A DNA stretch of 64,000 nt from Coptis chinensis. Lineage: Eukaryota > Streptophyta > Magnoliopsida > Ranunculales > Ranunculaceae. Below are positions 33,661 through 46,436 of the stretch, one piece after another. Location of the stretch: positions 92,764,001 through 92,828,000 of the forward strand of contig CM027383.1 in NCBI GenBank assembly GCA_015680905.1, given 5' to 3'. Below the pieces are notes generated by a model. The model was not told the origin of the DNA and did not search any database. It saw only the letters and a program-made list of their open reading frames with translations. How positions within the stretch are numbered: position 1 is the stretch's first letter; each line of letters starts with the position of its first letter. The position numbers and the translations under genes are program-made.

Positions 33661-33948
33661 CTGGCAATCAGTGTGGTGGCGAGTGGACTGGAGGTGGAGG
33701 TGAATATATTGGAGTGGGTGGCGGTGAGTGGACTAGAGGTGGAGGGGAATATACTGGTGGTGGAGGTGAGTGACTGTAGGCGGAGAATAAAATGGAGATT
33801 GCAAAATGGGGAAAATTTGCCATTATGCTAAATATCACCGCCCGTTACATAGAAAATTGACTGAGTGGAAAGCAATCACTAAAGATTTTGAAAATGGGGG
33901 ATATTCACAAAAGGGGACAAACTTTGCGGGGTTAAGTCAAAAAATCTC
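33661..33948. repeat. Right terminal inverted repeat of Pack-MULE
   Basis: Reverse-complement partner of 14897-15245. It includes the extensin-like CCACCTCCAGTCCACTC repeats at its inner end and the GAGATTTTTTGACTTAACCC terminus. The two arms differ by substitutions and by the number of proline-rich units. Confidence 0.72.
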
Positions 33949-33957
33949 ATAAGATAA

Positions 33958-35339
33958 ATCACAAAATAAGCTAGGGTTTTACTGGTAAATCATTATTATT
34001 TTAGTCTTCATTATATTCATTTTCAATTCTTTCCAAATCTTCATCAACATATTGATTCAAATTTCTCATTTTCAAATTGTTAGAAAATAGGGCTTTCAAA
34101 TTTTGTAGATTATGGTTTCAATCGGGTATTTAAAGAAATCAAAATTGTGCATGTTTGAAAATGGTAACTTTATTAAATTGATACATTCAAGTACTTTTAG
34201 TTGGTCGGTGAGATTGTAATATGAATGTGCAAATTTAAAAATGGTGTTTTTTTTCAGCTTTTATTAGTTGTGACTTAGTGAGCAGAAGAGTTGAGTTTAA
34301 AAATAGGCTAAATCTATGGTGCGCAGGTCGTATGGTATGCTATCAAATCTGGGCCACTCATACCAAAGGGTGCGTGTGTATTACCTGCGCACCATACATC
34401 TCGCGCACTGAAGACATGCTCTTAAAAATAATAAACAATAAAGGACAATACCATCTTTGTAAGTCTAGTCAACATGGTTTGTCATTGAGCCCTAATTATA
34501 ATTATCTGCTGACCATAACTAGAACCAAAATTAAAATGCAATATTGTCCTATGCCATTCTCTGTTCAAAATTTAGGCCGATGCCAGGTTCAAGTTGTAAA
34601 TAGTTCGAGTTATTTTATATTGGACTTAACTGCTAAGTCCATACTGTTTTCCTGATACCGGCCAACCCAGGCTTGATCACAGACTCTGACTTGTTTTTTT
34701 CTTTTGCATTAGAGACTCTTGAGCTTGTTGAATTGGAAACTCTTTCAAGGGAGATTTTTTTCAAGGAGAGGGCGAAGACATATTTTATCCCTGGAGACAG
34801 CAGAAATACCTTGCACACGTAATTACCATTTGGTTCTGAATAAAGAATGCAGTCTGTTGGGTTTGCACCTTAGATAAGCATACGTGAGCCTAAAATATAG
34901 AACCAAATAAGATAAGGTTCCTACTAATTTGATCGTTAAAATTTCACGTTACATTACTGTTTGTCATGTTCCCATTTGAACATGACCTCGGAAAAAAACA
35001 AACAAATCAAATTATTACTAAACAGTTAAAACCACCATTCCTCGATCCCACTATTCAGTCCAAGAATAAATGATTATAATCTATAACACCTATATAAACT
35101 TCTAACGAAGTGAATCTAATGCCAACCCAGCTTAAGGGAACAATTTGGCCTATAAGGAGACACCAACCACCTTCCTTTCTCCGCAAGGTACTATAGGGAT
35201 GAAACTATCTCTATCCGTGCAGATTTCTTGGGAAGACAGATTCCCTTTCAGCATATAAATTACCTAAAAAATGCACTTTTCTAAGATAATCTTTGACTCC
35301 GATAGCTCGATAATCGGAAACTCGAGTTGAAGGCCAAAC
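33958..35339. other. Intergenic region with a small perfect hairpin
   Basis: No gene was recognised. ATGGTGCGCAGGT at 34316-34328 and ACCTGCGCACCAT at 34383-34395 form a perfect 13-bp inverted repeat around 54 bp. This is possibly a tiny MITE remnant. The rest is the likely 3' flank of the - strand gene that ends at 35340. Confidence 0.4.
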
Positions 35340-38300
35340 CTATAACTTCAACAATATTCTCCATATCTTTCTCATGTACACAGCCAATGACCAAACAGCA
35401 ACCCCAGCTGATACATAAAGCAATGTGACGCCAGTAGGAACTAGAATATGCGACCCTACAATACTGTGTATTTCACATGAAATGAAAAGAAAGAGAAACA
35501 TGTTATAACCATCACTGAAAAAGAGTTTCAATCATTTTTATTTCACATCCTTATAATCTACATAAAATTTTTAGTCAAGTACCATAGATATAGAGGGTTG
35601 CAAACCTGTCGTCCCGGGTGGCCAGAAGGATGGTAAGTGCAATCATTTGTGTGGCTGTTTTCCATTTCCCCAAGTTGTTTACAGCAACAGCCTGAAAATG
35701 GTAATATTGGGAGTGTTAAATGAAGATGATGTTAAACTTCTTCTCCGACTACCAGAACAGTGCTATGAGTGCAAAAACAAACCTCGAGAACTTTGCCATT
35801 CTGAGATGCAGCCCATTCTCTAACTGCAGACATTGTTATCTGTAAAACGGTGCGAGTAAGTACGCCATCATGCAGGAAAAAAATCCAAGCAACCTTGAAA
35901 AGAAAATATATTCAAAGGTAATGAAGGGAAACATGAAACTAATTGTGGCAATCTACAAAAAGAAGCCAATGGCGTTCAATGAGATGGCTCCCCTCAATTT
36001 CATCTTTTTATTTGTCCCGAATAGTACACTTTTGTTTTCATAATTGAAGAGAAAAAGGTACGTGAATGATAAAAGAGGGATAGTTGCATCTAACATGGAT
36101 CCAAGATGTCCCAATTTTTCTTTGCGTCCCACCCTAACCAACCCACATTAGAAGTTCACTACTAATAAACCCAGTAACAACGGTAAAAAAGGTACGGTAA
36201 GAGACTACATCTCAAGGACCTAGCATGAGAGCCCTCCAAATTTCCATAAGGTCCACAAACCTCATCTTTAAAGTCCTGACATAAGGAAATAACTAAAGAC
36301 AAACTTTGACCTCAATCATAACTCTACTGATCAATGGCTTGGTCCAAAAAATATCATGTTATCAGTGCTTTTACATGCCAACCAACAAAGTGCAAAGGAA
36401 AGAAGTCTACAAAGAAAAATCCAAATCTGCAACAAGCAATGCCTGGCCAAGTATCAATCCAGCCCAAAGCTGAGTTCAGCTGTGCATTGCTTGCAGCCAT
36501 TTGCAGGTAAACCTGCTCTCATTTTTCTTAAAAACCCGTTCCCCAGATCAATGAAGCTCATTCCTGAAACAATGGGGAGCTGTTTCTTCTTCATTGAAAA
36601 CTACTTATAGAAGATATATTCATATATCTAAGGATTTGTAGGTTAAAAGTCTTATGGCTGAAAATACTGAAGCAGAAAATGTTGCTTGAATTAACTTATT
36701 AGTTTATTATTCTAATTTTCTGTTAGTTAAATTCAAAACTTGTTTCCTCGTGTTTCTTGGTCTAAACGGAAATGATTCACAATATGTTTTGATCTAAAGC
36801 CCTTTTGGAAAGTGAGCTTTTATTTATCTATTAGGCCCTAGTGGGCTTTAGTTCCCTATTGGTTTGTAGCTTCATTACTCTTTTTTCTTCTTCAACCCTG
36901 CTCTTCTTTACTTGGCCATAAGGGATGTACCTAAGAGGCTAAAACCCTCCCCTCTATACCAACTCCATTTTCTTCCCGGGCAACTCTGCACTAGGTAATA
37001 CTGGAGTTCAAGTTTCCATTAAAGGAAATGAGTATCCATCCTTTGGGTCATTCTCTCCCTCCACTGCTATAGCTGGTTCCATTTTAAAATGCTTAAAATG
37101 AATCATTCAGATCTCGCCCCTTCAAAAAGGAGAGAGATAGATGTCTTTCTACACAAAATCCTTCTACTTCGGGAGTCCGCACTTCTCTCCCTTCTCCCCT
37201 CTTCTTGTCTCCAAGACGCGTATCTTACTTTCTGTCTAAATTCATTTAGGGTACTAATGTCCCCTCCAAGGTTTGTACTACTAATGTCTCCTCCAATGCC
37301 TCTCTCTACAATATCCTTTATCTTGTATATGTAGTAGTGTAGTACATCTCATCCAACATCTTTTGGTTTTATTACAATATAAATTGCTTACTTTACCCAT
37401 CAAAATAATATTATGCTCAAAGTGACAAACAATTTGATAGGATCTTGCAAATGCTCGTGGCTTCTCTCAAGATGCTCATATAAAGTTGAATAATGGAAAC
37501 ATAGATGTTTAACGGAAACATAGATGTTTAAGTCCATATAATCTGCAAGTTTCTTGCAAATTAGTTTGTCATACGACCAACAACCATTATCGAAAGAAGT
37601 TTAGAGAGAGAGAGAGAGACAACAACCTCGTGGTTGACATGGTGATGTAATCACAATTGCAAATAACGAAATTCCTAGAGTACCTACTGGTCAAAGGCCT
37701 ACAGCCTTTGAAGGTTTACAATTAAGAAATTAATTCTAATTTGAAAAAGGAAGCCAAAATAAAACCTTAAATCCGTAATTAATCTAACCTAAAAAAAACA
37801 CCCTAGATTACGTAGAAATATCAGTAAATCCTGATTTTAGAAATCATTAAGAATATAATTATCTATTTGGGAGCTAAATATAAGGATTAGAAACAAACTA
37901 AAACACATCACATTGTCTTTTATATTGAAAATAGTTTAAAATTTTTTTTAAATAGTAAGAAGAAAAGAATCTAGGCCCTATCCAATATACATAATAAAGA
38001 TTTGGCAGTGCATTTTGGTTTTTTCCTATGACTTGTGAAATATATATTTTGAACATCATCTTGGTCTTTTTTATGAGCTATACACTTAGGATATGGTGTT
38101 ACATTGATAAGTGTAGGGCTGTAGTCATAGAATATATGTTGTTTGATGACACTCTTTCGGTTGCCTAAATTTATTAGAAATTTCATTAGTATATTAACAT
38201 TGTATTCAAAAAGAAATAACAATCAAAATACTAGGGTTATATGTATATATTTGATCAATTAACAAAAAAAATATTATTTTATTGATATGTCCTCAAACAC

Positions 38301-41300
38301 ATCCATCCTAGTTTTTCAAGATTTACCTATCTCTATGTCTGTATCTTGTCGGACACGATACTCATGTTCGTATCTCTGCCTCCTAGATTACAGAAATACA
38401 GTTATTATCATGTACCATTCGAAAGTTGAAACATCGGTACGAAAAACTTATTTCTTCTCTACTAGAAAAAAAAAAACACACAAAGGGATAGATAATTACC
38501 TCTCTTCCGATGATGGCTATTGAAGGTATAGGCAATAGCCATTGCATCTCTCCGAAGACACCAACTTCCAACGGTTTGGTACACAATAGCACCAATGTTG
38601 CAGCAACCATAAGCTGCAATTAATAAGCATTGGAATCAAAGAACAAAAAGTTAAAGAATGATATATACAAATAATTCAGTTTAACAACCCTTCTTTCCAT
38701 TTTATCCAAAATACTCAGGCCTACACAGAGCTATCAGTTCACCAACAACATATGAATGATCAATGAAACAAGAGTGAACAAACCTTGTCAGCTACAGGGT
38801 CCAAAAATGCACCAAATGGTGTGCCTAAACGCATCTGAAACACATGGAAGCAATTAGACCCAGTAATGAAAGATGATATTATGGGAGTGAGAAATCTGGT
38901 CACCAAAAACGTGATTTATAGGGGCTAAACATTTGTTACCTTTCGAGCAATGTACCCATCAAGCCAGTCTGTAATAGCCGCAGCAACAAATATACTTGTT
39001 GTAACTGTTGTTGCCCACCAACTATTACTATAAAAAGCTAGTAAGCAAAATATAAGAGTCAGCCTTGACAAATGGAAAGAGAAATATACAGGTTTGAAGA
39101 AAGTTGCAAGCTTTGATAATTAATTTTAAACTGTGATAAGCACATTAAAATTATATATATACACCCATTTTCTATATTACTTGGTTCATCTAATTATTAA
39201 TTAATAAGTATGTTTTCACGATTTTACAGGAATAAGAACCAACGTGTTACAAGTGCCATTAAAATCTTGAATTGAAGTTAAGAAAGTGTCCCGGAATGAT
39301 TGAGCATTTTGGGTCAAAATTTAATTCAATTCAAGCGTCAAGTCTTCATTGGAATTTTGGTATATTAGGTTATTCATTGAATTTTGGTCAGGAAAGGATA
39401 TAAACTTGAGTGGGCACATGACCAGCAAGGGTGTGGAAGCTTATTTTACTTTCCATTTGATTGGTGCAAGTCACAATAAGAACCTAAACCGTTGGATCTT
39501 AGGCTAAAGTCACACATGAGTACAGGAGGAGTGAGTGGATAATGAACTGAATTACTGAACTAAAGAAAAGTTGATGAACCACACTAAAAACCCATGTTCT
39601 GGACTTTTTCCTTGCACCTGATTAGACCAGGCCATGTGAACACATTACTCCCCATACCACCCAATCACCTACTCAACCTTTTTCTTTCTATTTTTCATGA
39701 ACAAAACCGAGAGTCAGTTTCGACTACACATCCCAATCGAACACCACGGCATCACCGACTTTATTCTTTCTCTCCAATTCGATTTTGATCCGGATCAAAT
39801 TAGGATACGGGCTCATCACATTACTGTCCAGTATATATGCAAAAGAGAAATCAAAATTTGGGGGGTATCTTTTGGAGAGCGCAAGTTAAAACAGACGATT
39901 GGGAAATCGGAGGCGAGAACACAACACGAATTGAAGGAGCACATTACGGCGAATTGCAGTTTTCTTTAATGGTTTTTCCTTCTGTACTTTTTGCTGCGAA
40001 ATCAATTTTTTCTAGCTAATTATAATATAGGGCTCAGATGAAGCCCTAGACTTGTGTAGAATTTCATGTTAACTCGGTTTATTGTTCTCTGAGATAGGGT
40101 TTTAATGGATAAATTGATTGGTTTTCATATTTCAATAGAATACTTTCATTGATTACACTTGCATGTTCAATTCAAGTCTTGACTAGTTAAAAGTTAGATT
40201 AATTTTCTTTTGAAATCAAAGCATCGGTACTATCGTTTAAATTGAATCTGTGAAAAGTTGTACACCAATCAGACTACATTTTCTAGGGATTCGTAATTTA
40301 TGCTGAAATTCAATCAAAACTAATTTTTAGAATTGGTAAAGAATAACACGATCACATCTTCGAGCAGTTAAGGGTTACTCTTCCCTCGTGCTCCTTGTTT
40401 CAAAAAGAGAAGTTTAAATTGAGTTGATTGTGCAAATCTACAAAAGTCTAGGGTGGATTCAAAGGTCCTAGAATTCTCTCCATTTAATTTCCCAACAAAA
40501 TTTCCATTGAATTTCCCAACAAAATTTCCATTGCTTTCGAAGAAAATAGTTTAATTATATTTCTTTAGACAGTAGTTAATTCAAATTTGCATAAAAATTA
40601 TTGTTCAAATTAGTTAAGTAGTATTTTTTTTTTTTTTTTGATTGGTAAGATCGGTAACCTTTGATCTTTTTAAATGAGATCAAAGGAACTCTTTTTGATG
40701 TCTTTGGTTAAAGGTATTCGAGCCCCGCAACCTTTGGTATCATCACCCAAAGGTTTACCGACTTTGCTAGCCTTCGGCACTATGGCAAAGTAGTATTCTT
40801 TTACTCAATTGTTTTTAAGTAGCAATCTCTCGTGGGATCAACCTGTGGTGTATTATATTTCACGAGAATCAATTATTTTCAAACAGCAAAAGTTATGCAC
40901 TTGCGGTTTATCTAATGTAAATTAGTCTATAAATTAGATTAGTTTAATTTCCTATCAAACTACGCATCTTAATATAGTCCCTCCCATAAGCACGAAGTTT
41001 AGAAATATCAACGTATGATGATAGCACAAGATACAAAATAAAGAAGCATAGGTTACATGAAAAAAGTCAATTGGTTTATCTGATTAATGGACAATCTACT
41101 AACTTGCCAGTTGCCACATATTTTGCAAAGCAAGGAGGACTCAACATCTACTACCTACTTTGGTAATAAATAGTTCATCTTATGTAAAATAAATTAAGCA
41201 AAGAACAAGTAACGAACAAAGAAAAAGAGGTGATTTCAACGAAAGATTTCTTATCGTACAAAACATTACTTTTTCAATCAAAGTGGCTACCCCCGTGATT

Positions 41301-42130
41301 TTTGGGAGTGGGAGTGTATGTTTGCTTTTGAGTAATTGTTGTTTTTCCTAGTGTGTTACACAAGAATAATATTACAAAAGCAAAGATCTCCATCGCCATT
41401 GTTTCTTACAGAGTATATAGGGTTCATCAATCTAGCTAGACTTGTAGCAGTTACATTAGAAAGATCTTATCCACTAATTCTCTAGGTGCTAAGCAAGTTT
41501 CGGTACTGATAACGTGTTAATCAACAAGCTTGAGAATTTACTTCATCTATTGCTTGGTTGATTTTGTAAAATGTACGTTATATCGCTAAGCAAGTTTCAT
41601 GAATTAATTATTTGCAATTTTACCTTTAAAATTCAGCAAAGCAACACATACACACAAAAGTAAAAAATAAAATAAAATAAAATAGAAATTGAAACAAACA
41701 GGCAACAATGCACATCTTCTTTTTCTTATTCTACAATAAATCAATTTCAAACTGTAACCCCAATTGCACAAAAAAAAAAATTAATAAACCAAAAAACAGA
41801 TCTTGAAGGAAAAATAAAAATAAAATAAACACAGAGAGGGGACAAAGAGCACTTACTAGTGACAAGAAGCGGAATGGCGGCGACGCGAGCGAGCGTTAAA
41901 ATAGTTGGAAGAGTGAGCAATTTAGTTGGTGGTTGTGAGGAGGGCCGGTCATTATTATCAACCCGGCCTTCTTCCTTGTTATCAGCAGTCCCCATATTTT
42001 TACTAGAAAACTGCAATGCAGTGGGTGTGAGCGGAACCGAGGGCTGTTGTATTTGTAAGAAGAATGAAGATGAAGAGGTTATAGTAACAGTAGGAGAAAG
42101 AGGTCTGAACCTGCATACATAATCCAACAT
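35340..42130 (-). CDS. PGP1: Phosphatidylglycerophosphate synthase, organellar
   Basis: Seven exons on the - strand: 42130-41857, 39037-38940, 38834-38784, 38613-38500, 35839-35783, 35691-35606 and 35463-35340. All have GT-AG borders and matching phases, giving 267 residues. The enzyme joins CDP-diacylglycerol to glycerol-3-phosphate, the committed step of phosphatidylglycerol synthesis in plastids and mitochondria. The CDP-alcohol phosphotransferase signature is complete: DWLDGYIAR, then G and two Asp in GAFLDPVAD. Exon 2 and exon 3 split it. Then come LMVAATLVLLCTKPLEVGVF, AIIGREITMSAVREWAASQN, AVAVNNLGKWKTATQMIALT and VWSLAVYMRKIWRILLKL, with several membrane spans. The Ser/Thr-rich first 50 residues resemble a transit peptide. 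The start at 42130 (MLDYV) is uncertain: an ATG at 41995 (MGTADN) or an upstream exon is possible. Introns 1 and 4 exceed 2.6 kb. Confidence 0.93.
35840..38499 (-). other. Intron 4 of PGP1
   Basis: 2.66 kb of AT-rich sequence with a GA microsatellite at about 37605-37620. No coding insertion was recognised. Open frames inside it lack motifs. Confidence 0.7.
39038..41856 (-). other. Intron 1 of PGP1
   Basis: 2.8 kb. It contains a 23-bp tandem duplication (ATTTCCCAACAAAATTTCCA twice, about 40487-40533), a T-run at 40625-40639 and an (AAAAT)n tract near 41666-41690. The frames at 39594-40019 have no known domain. Confidence 0.7.
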
Positions 42131-44047
42131 AAACACCTCCACTTATTAAAAAGGAAAATTTCAGTAACCCAACAAACAATACACCTGTACATTTAAAAAG
42201 CCAGACATTCTCCACGGGTTTGAGGTATATTGAAGAAATGATACAATAAGACTAAAATTATGGTTTCTTAACGACCACTACAACCAAATAACGGAATCTC
42301 CAATTGGGGGTATATAATGTAAAATTTACACCCCCAACATGAAAAAACCCTCTTCCAATGGAGTGTGAGAACCGATATGTGATAGTTAACAACTAGTAAA
42401 AGCGTAGTAAAATTTCCCTTCGTGTTTACATCTTACTTAACAACACAGGGATCACTTGGAACGACGTGCAGTTTAAATACAGGTCTGGACATCATTCGAA
42501 GTGACGCCCATCTGTAGCTCTAATAGTGGCGATATGTAAAGTGAGCATGAACGTCACTTGGAGTGGCGTCCCTATTTAAGCCTAACTGAGACGTCATACA
42601 AAATGATGACCGTGCTTTAAAATCCAAAATTTGTAAATTTTGCCCATTGGAAACTATCAAGTGTGGATATCTTCATACTACACATTTAGTATGTTTGGGG
42701 GGTTGTAAAATCCTAATGCCACCTGTGCGGAGGTATAATTATACACACTCCCATTGGAGACGCCCCTAAGAGGGAAAGTGGGGTGGAGATTAAGATATAC
42801 AATGCCTAAAAAGAACAAGTTGGTAACTCTTAGTCATCTACTCGATCTGTTATACAGTCATATAAAATGTTTAATCTTTAATAAAGACTTCCTGGTTCCA
42901 CAGACAGTTTAGTGTTGTTTCTAGTGTAGAATTCTGGTTTCTAATAGAAGGTGTTTGGTTAAATTGTTGAAATGCGTGTAGAGCCATTTAGCACAACTAA
43001 GCACAAATTTGAGCTTAATGTTGAGTGCTGGATGAAAGAAGAAAATTCATTCAGCACTCATCCACATTTTAAGTGGTCCACACCCTCATTAATCACTAAA
43101 CACTCAAAAGTCAAAACAAATACCCCCCTTAATTGTCCAGATTAGAAAACAGCAACATTATTATTAAAAAATTCAATTACAACTACAATGTACATCTCTA
43201 AAACTATAGTTACAAAAATAAAGCTTCTGATTTTTATTTTCAATTCAATCCAGAATGTATTTAAACAAAATAAAACTAATAATTTCAATCAAGTAGATCC
43301 TGATACATACCTGGATGCAGAAAAACACCTAAAAGAATTAAAATTGTCAAAATTGATATGTGTACGAAGACTAAGCTTGGTTGCAGTACAAAAGGGAGCA
43401 AATCTCGAAATCATTCCAATCTAATTTGTTTTCAAAGTGTGAAAAACAATATAAGGATTTCATGAACAGATTAAAAAGAGAGAAAGAGAGGTAGGTTTTG
43501 CTACAAATCAAGAAACGGCTAGGGTTTTCAGAAAAGATGATGTCATCAAGATTAAGAGAGAGAGAAAGAGAGAAGTAGGAAGAAGATAGAGAGAGAGTCT
43601 AGAAATCAGCCAATCACAACAAAGTCAATGTTTTCCTAATTTTAGAGTTTTGACTTTATCGTATTGGTGGTTCACTTTTGTACGATGTATGTATATATAT
43701 ATATTAGTTTAAAAAAGTCAAACCTAACACTCACAAAGGAGGTTATATATAAGCCATTCACCCTACCTAACTAACGTACGCCAAACCATCTCCACTCTGC
43801 CGTATGCAAACCGTGCAAAGTATCTCTAAATAGATTTGGCTGTGTCATTTGATCTTAAAATGCTTACTACCAAACGGTTTTTTTTCATAATATCTTCTTC
43901 CATAAAATCCATAAATAACATGGATAGCAAGATACTTTTCCAGATTTGAAACCAGATTGCCTACATAGGGTGGTTGGTTTGCAACACGATCTATTTTCTA
44001 ATGTTCGATTGGATTTTCCTGGATTTGTTTTGATACATATATATATA
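42131..44047. other. Upstream region of PGP1 with MITE-like repeats
   Basis: The PGP1 promoter side. 42296-42770 looks like an inverted-repeat element (next entry). 42951-43130 begins GGTGTTTGGTTAAATTG and ends AAAACAAATACCCCCC, a weak TIR pair typical of hAT-like MITEs. 43555-43600 is a GA-rich microsatellite. The frame 43188-43424 has no motif. Confidence 0.4.
42296..42770. repeat. Putative MITE with internal CGTCACTTGGAGTGGCGTC-type repeats
   Basis: TCTCCAATTGGGGGTATAT at the left faces TCTCCAATGGGAGTGTGTAT read on the other strand at the right. The interior repeats short palindromes such as ACGTCACTTGGAGTGGCGTC and CATTCGAAGTGACG. No flanking target duplication was confirmed. Confidence 0.4.
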
Positions 44048-44737
44048 TAGGTGCCGATGGTACCCAATTATCCGAACCGAACTAAAACCGAAACCGAATG
44101 TTTCAGTTCTGGGTCTTAAAAAGTTAGACCCATTTAAAATGTGCCATTAAAAACCAAACCGATAAATAACCAAAACCGTTGAATCGAATAGTACAAAATC
44201 TGTGGGTACCCGAATCAAAACCGGAATCGATTATTATGATTTCGATATTTAAAATTTAATATTATATTATATTTAAGATAATCAAACTCATACATTATAA
44301 TATAAAATATATTTTTTACGTGTAAAGGTCTATTAAATATATATAGCGTAATAGTGAATGTGTATTGTTAAATGTATATTTTATAACTATACGTTAAACA
44401 AGTGTATCATAGATCATGTTAATAATAATGTCAACGTGTATATTATGAATTAACTAATACATTTTATATTTATTAACTTATGCACGTGTATATTTAAATA
44501 TGATATACATGCTTGATATATTGTGGTACACACACTTATTATAAATCAATATATAGTGTTCATGTTAAAAATTAGTGATGAGATGTAATTGTAGACGCAT
44601 ATACTCGCATGTTCGATTTAAAATATGAGTTAATACACGTGTACAAATATATGTGTATGCACGTAAAATATATCAATGTAACAAATATATGTGATTGCAC
44701 GTGTACATGATCGAGTTAATACAAGGAAACAAATATG

Positions 44738-44890
44738 CACTACAAGAAAAATGACTTTTGGCCACAGGTACAGATTAGGTTTAGCCACGGTCATCAGCTG
44801 TTGCATAATAACCACGGGCTTTAGCCGTGGCTAAAACTTTTGACAGGTGTGGCCAAAGTTCTGTGCGGTTTGAGTTTAATTGGTTTTTTG
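44738..44890. repeat. Left TIR and GCCACGG subterminal repeats
   Basis: GCCACGG and its complement CCGTGGC recur at short intervals after the CACTACAAGAAAAA terminus. The matching set is at the right end. Confidence 0.75.
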
Positions 44891-45247
44891 GCCACGGTCT
44901 GTTTCTATAATGAACCGGCCCAAAAATTCGGTCTCGAATGTAAACCGCCACAAATACTCTTCGTTTATCGAAGGGTTTCTTTTTTTCGAGAATACAAAAA
45001 CAAATACTGTTTTCTCGGTTTTCTTCCATCTCCTCTCTCACGGCAGTGACGCAGACACGCCACCCTCCTCTCTCTCAGGTAACCCTTTATCTGTTTTTTT
45101 CTTCTTATTTTGCTAATCTCACTTCGAACATCTCTAATTCACAATTTTTTCGAAAAAAACTTCATCTTTAATCACTAGGTAATTGCTCTTCGTCTTTCCC
45201 CTCATGTCTCTCTATCCCCTCTCACAATTCTTGTTTTCTAAGAGTTA

Positions 45248-45650
45248 GGCTGCGTTTGGTTCACGGAAAATGAGAGAAAAGAAAATGTTTTCCTGGATTC
45301 TAAATTCTATTAGGTGTTTGGTAGACCACGGAAAATGATAAACAGAGAAAACATTTTCCATTCAGGGTCACTATTGAGGAAAACAACATCTTTTTTAAAA
45401 CAAGAGAAGTTGCTTTCCTTTTGTCGGTCGGCCGAGATTTGCTGAAGTTATTTCATCGTCATTGAGAGGAACTAGAAAATCACTCATGTATAGAGTTATC
45501 AGGTTTTAGGTGGGGTTTGATCCAGTTGACCAGTTTTTAAAATTGTGAACCAAACAACTAGAAAACACATTCCTCAAAAATGGATTCGCAAATTTGTTTT
45601 CGGATTTTCTCTTTCTTTGAGAATCAAAATTCGTTGAACCAAACACAGCC
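45248..45650. mobile_element. Tourist-like (PIF/Harbinger) MITE
   Basis: The terminal repeats are GGCTGCGTTTGGTTCACGG at the left and, on the other strand, GGCTGTGTTTGGTTCAACG at the right. The 3-bp duplication TTA flanks both sides (45245-45247 and 45651-45653). It is 403 bp with no coding. The TTA duplication and GTTTGGTT termini fit Tourist elements. It is nested in the 5' part of the large CACTA element. Confidence 0.82.
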
Positions 45651-46436
45651 TTAGTGTTTATCAATTTCGATGAAAATGTAGTGTTTGTAAGGTTTGTTTT
45701 GTTAAAATTTAGTTTAAATGAAATAATATCACTCATGGTTTATGATATTTGTTGTGAACAGGTTCGGATTATTGTTTTTTTTCATTTACATCAAGGTGAG
45801 TTTTTCTCCCATCTCTGGTTTGGTGTTAACTTGAAATGGGTATTTTCTAGAAAAGTTGAAATTTGTTTTGTTTTACTTCTCTTGGTTATAGATAATGTTA
45901 GTACTGATTATATCACCAAATGGGGTTGTGTTATTGTTATATGTTAGTCTTGATTCTAAGTTAAAATGGGTTTGTGTTGGTCGTTTGAGTTTTTTAGGTA
46001 TAACTTTGTGTTATATTGAATACAAGTTAAGATATTGAATACACCTTGCTCTTTGGGTTAACTCAAAATTTGCTAATGTGGGCGGTATAATTATATTTCT
46101 TCTAGATAACATCCTACTTGGTTGCATATGATATCATCTTTGTTGTTACTGTTCTTTATCTAGTTTCAATTTATTTTTTTAAGTGAGAATGTAGTTTGTT
46201 TTTTCGTATGCATGCCTCAATCTATCCATTTTTTTGTGTGCTTCCAATTTATTTGAATTTATGGGTGCAACTAGGTTAGATTGATTGTTGGATGTAGTAC
46301 TTGTGCTATTTTAGTCTCTCCCAGTGATGGAGTTAGTTATTTACTTATGTGGTGGTCTATTATGTGTATGGTTTACCTGCCATTGTATTTTCAGTTCTAA
46401 CTATTTTTTATTTATTCATATTGCAAGAACTACAGT

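Larger units (their letters stand above)
14897..33948. mobile_element. Pack-MULE (Mutator-like) split by an LTR retrotransposon
   Basis: Long imperfect terminal inverted repeats of about 300 bp match each other: GGACTTTTTTTATTTAACCC at 14897 and, on the - strand, GAGATTTTTTGACTTAACCC from 33948. They are flanked by a 9-bp duplication, ATAAAATAA (14888-14896) and ATAAGATAA (33949-33957), with one mismatch. A 9-bp duplication is the Mutator hallmark. After removing the retrotransposon at 15928-33268 and one copy of its duplication, about 1.7 kb of native element remains. That remainder carries no transposase. It carries a PPR gene fragment and, in both terminal repeats, extensin-like coding repeats. 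It is therefore a non-autonomous Pack-MULE. Confidence 0.8.

Noticed and set aside
39594..40019. Possible gene in PGP1 intron 1
   Set aside because: Short overlapping frames without recognisable domain, splice partners or conservation. Treated as intron sequence.
42271..42790. CACTACAACCAAATAACGG as another CACTA terminus
   Set aside because: There is no inverted partner (GTAGTG end) or 3-bp duplication within a plausible distance. The following palindromes fit better with a MITE.
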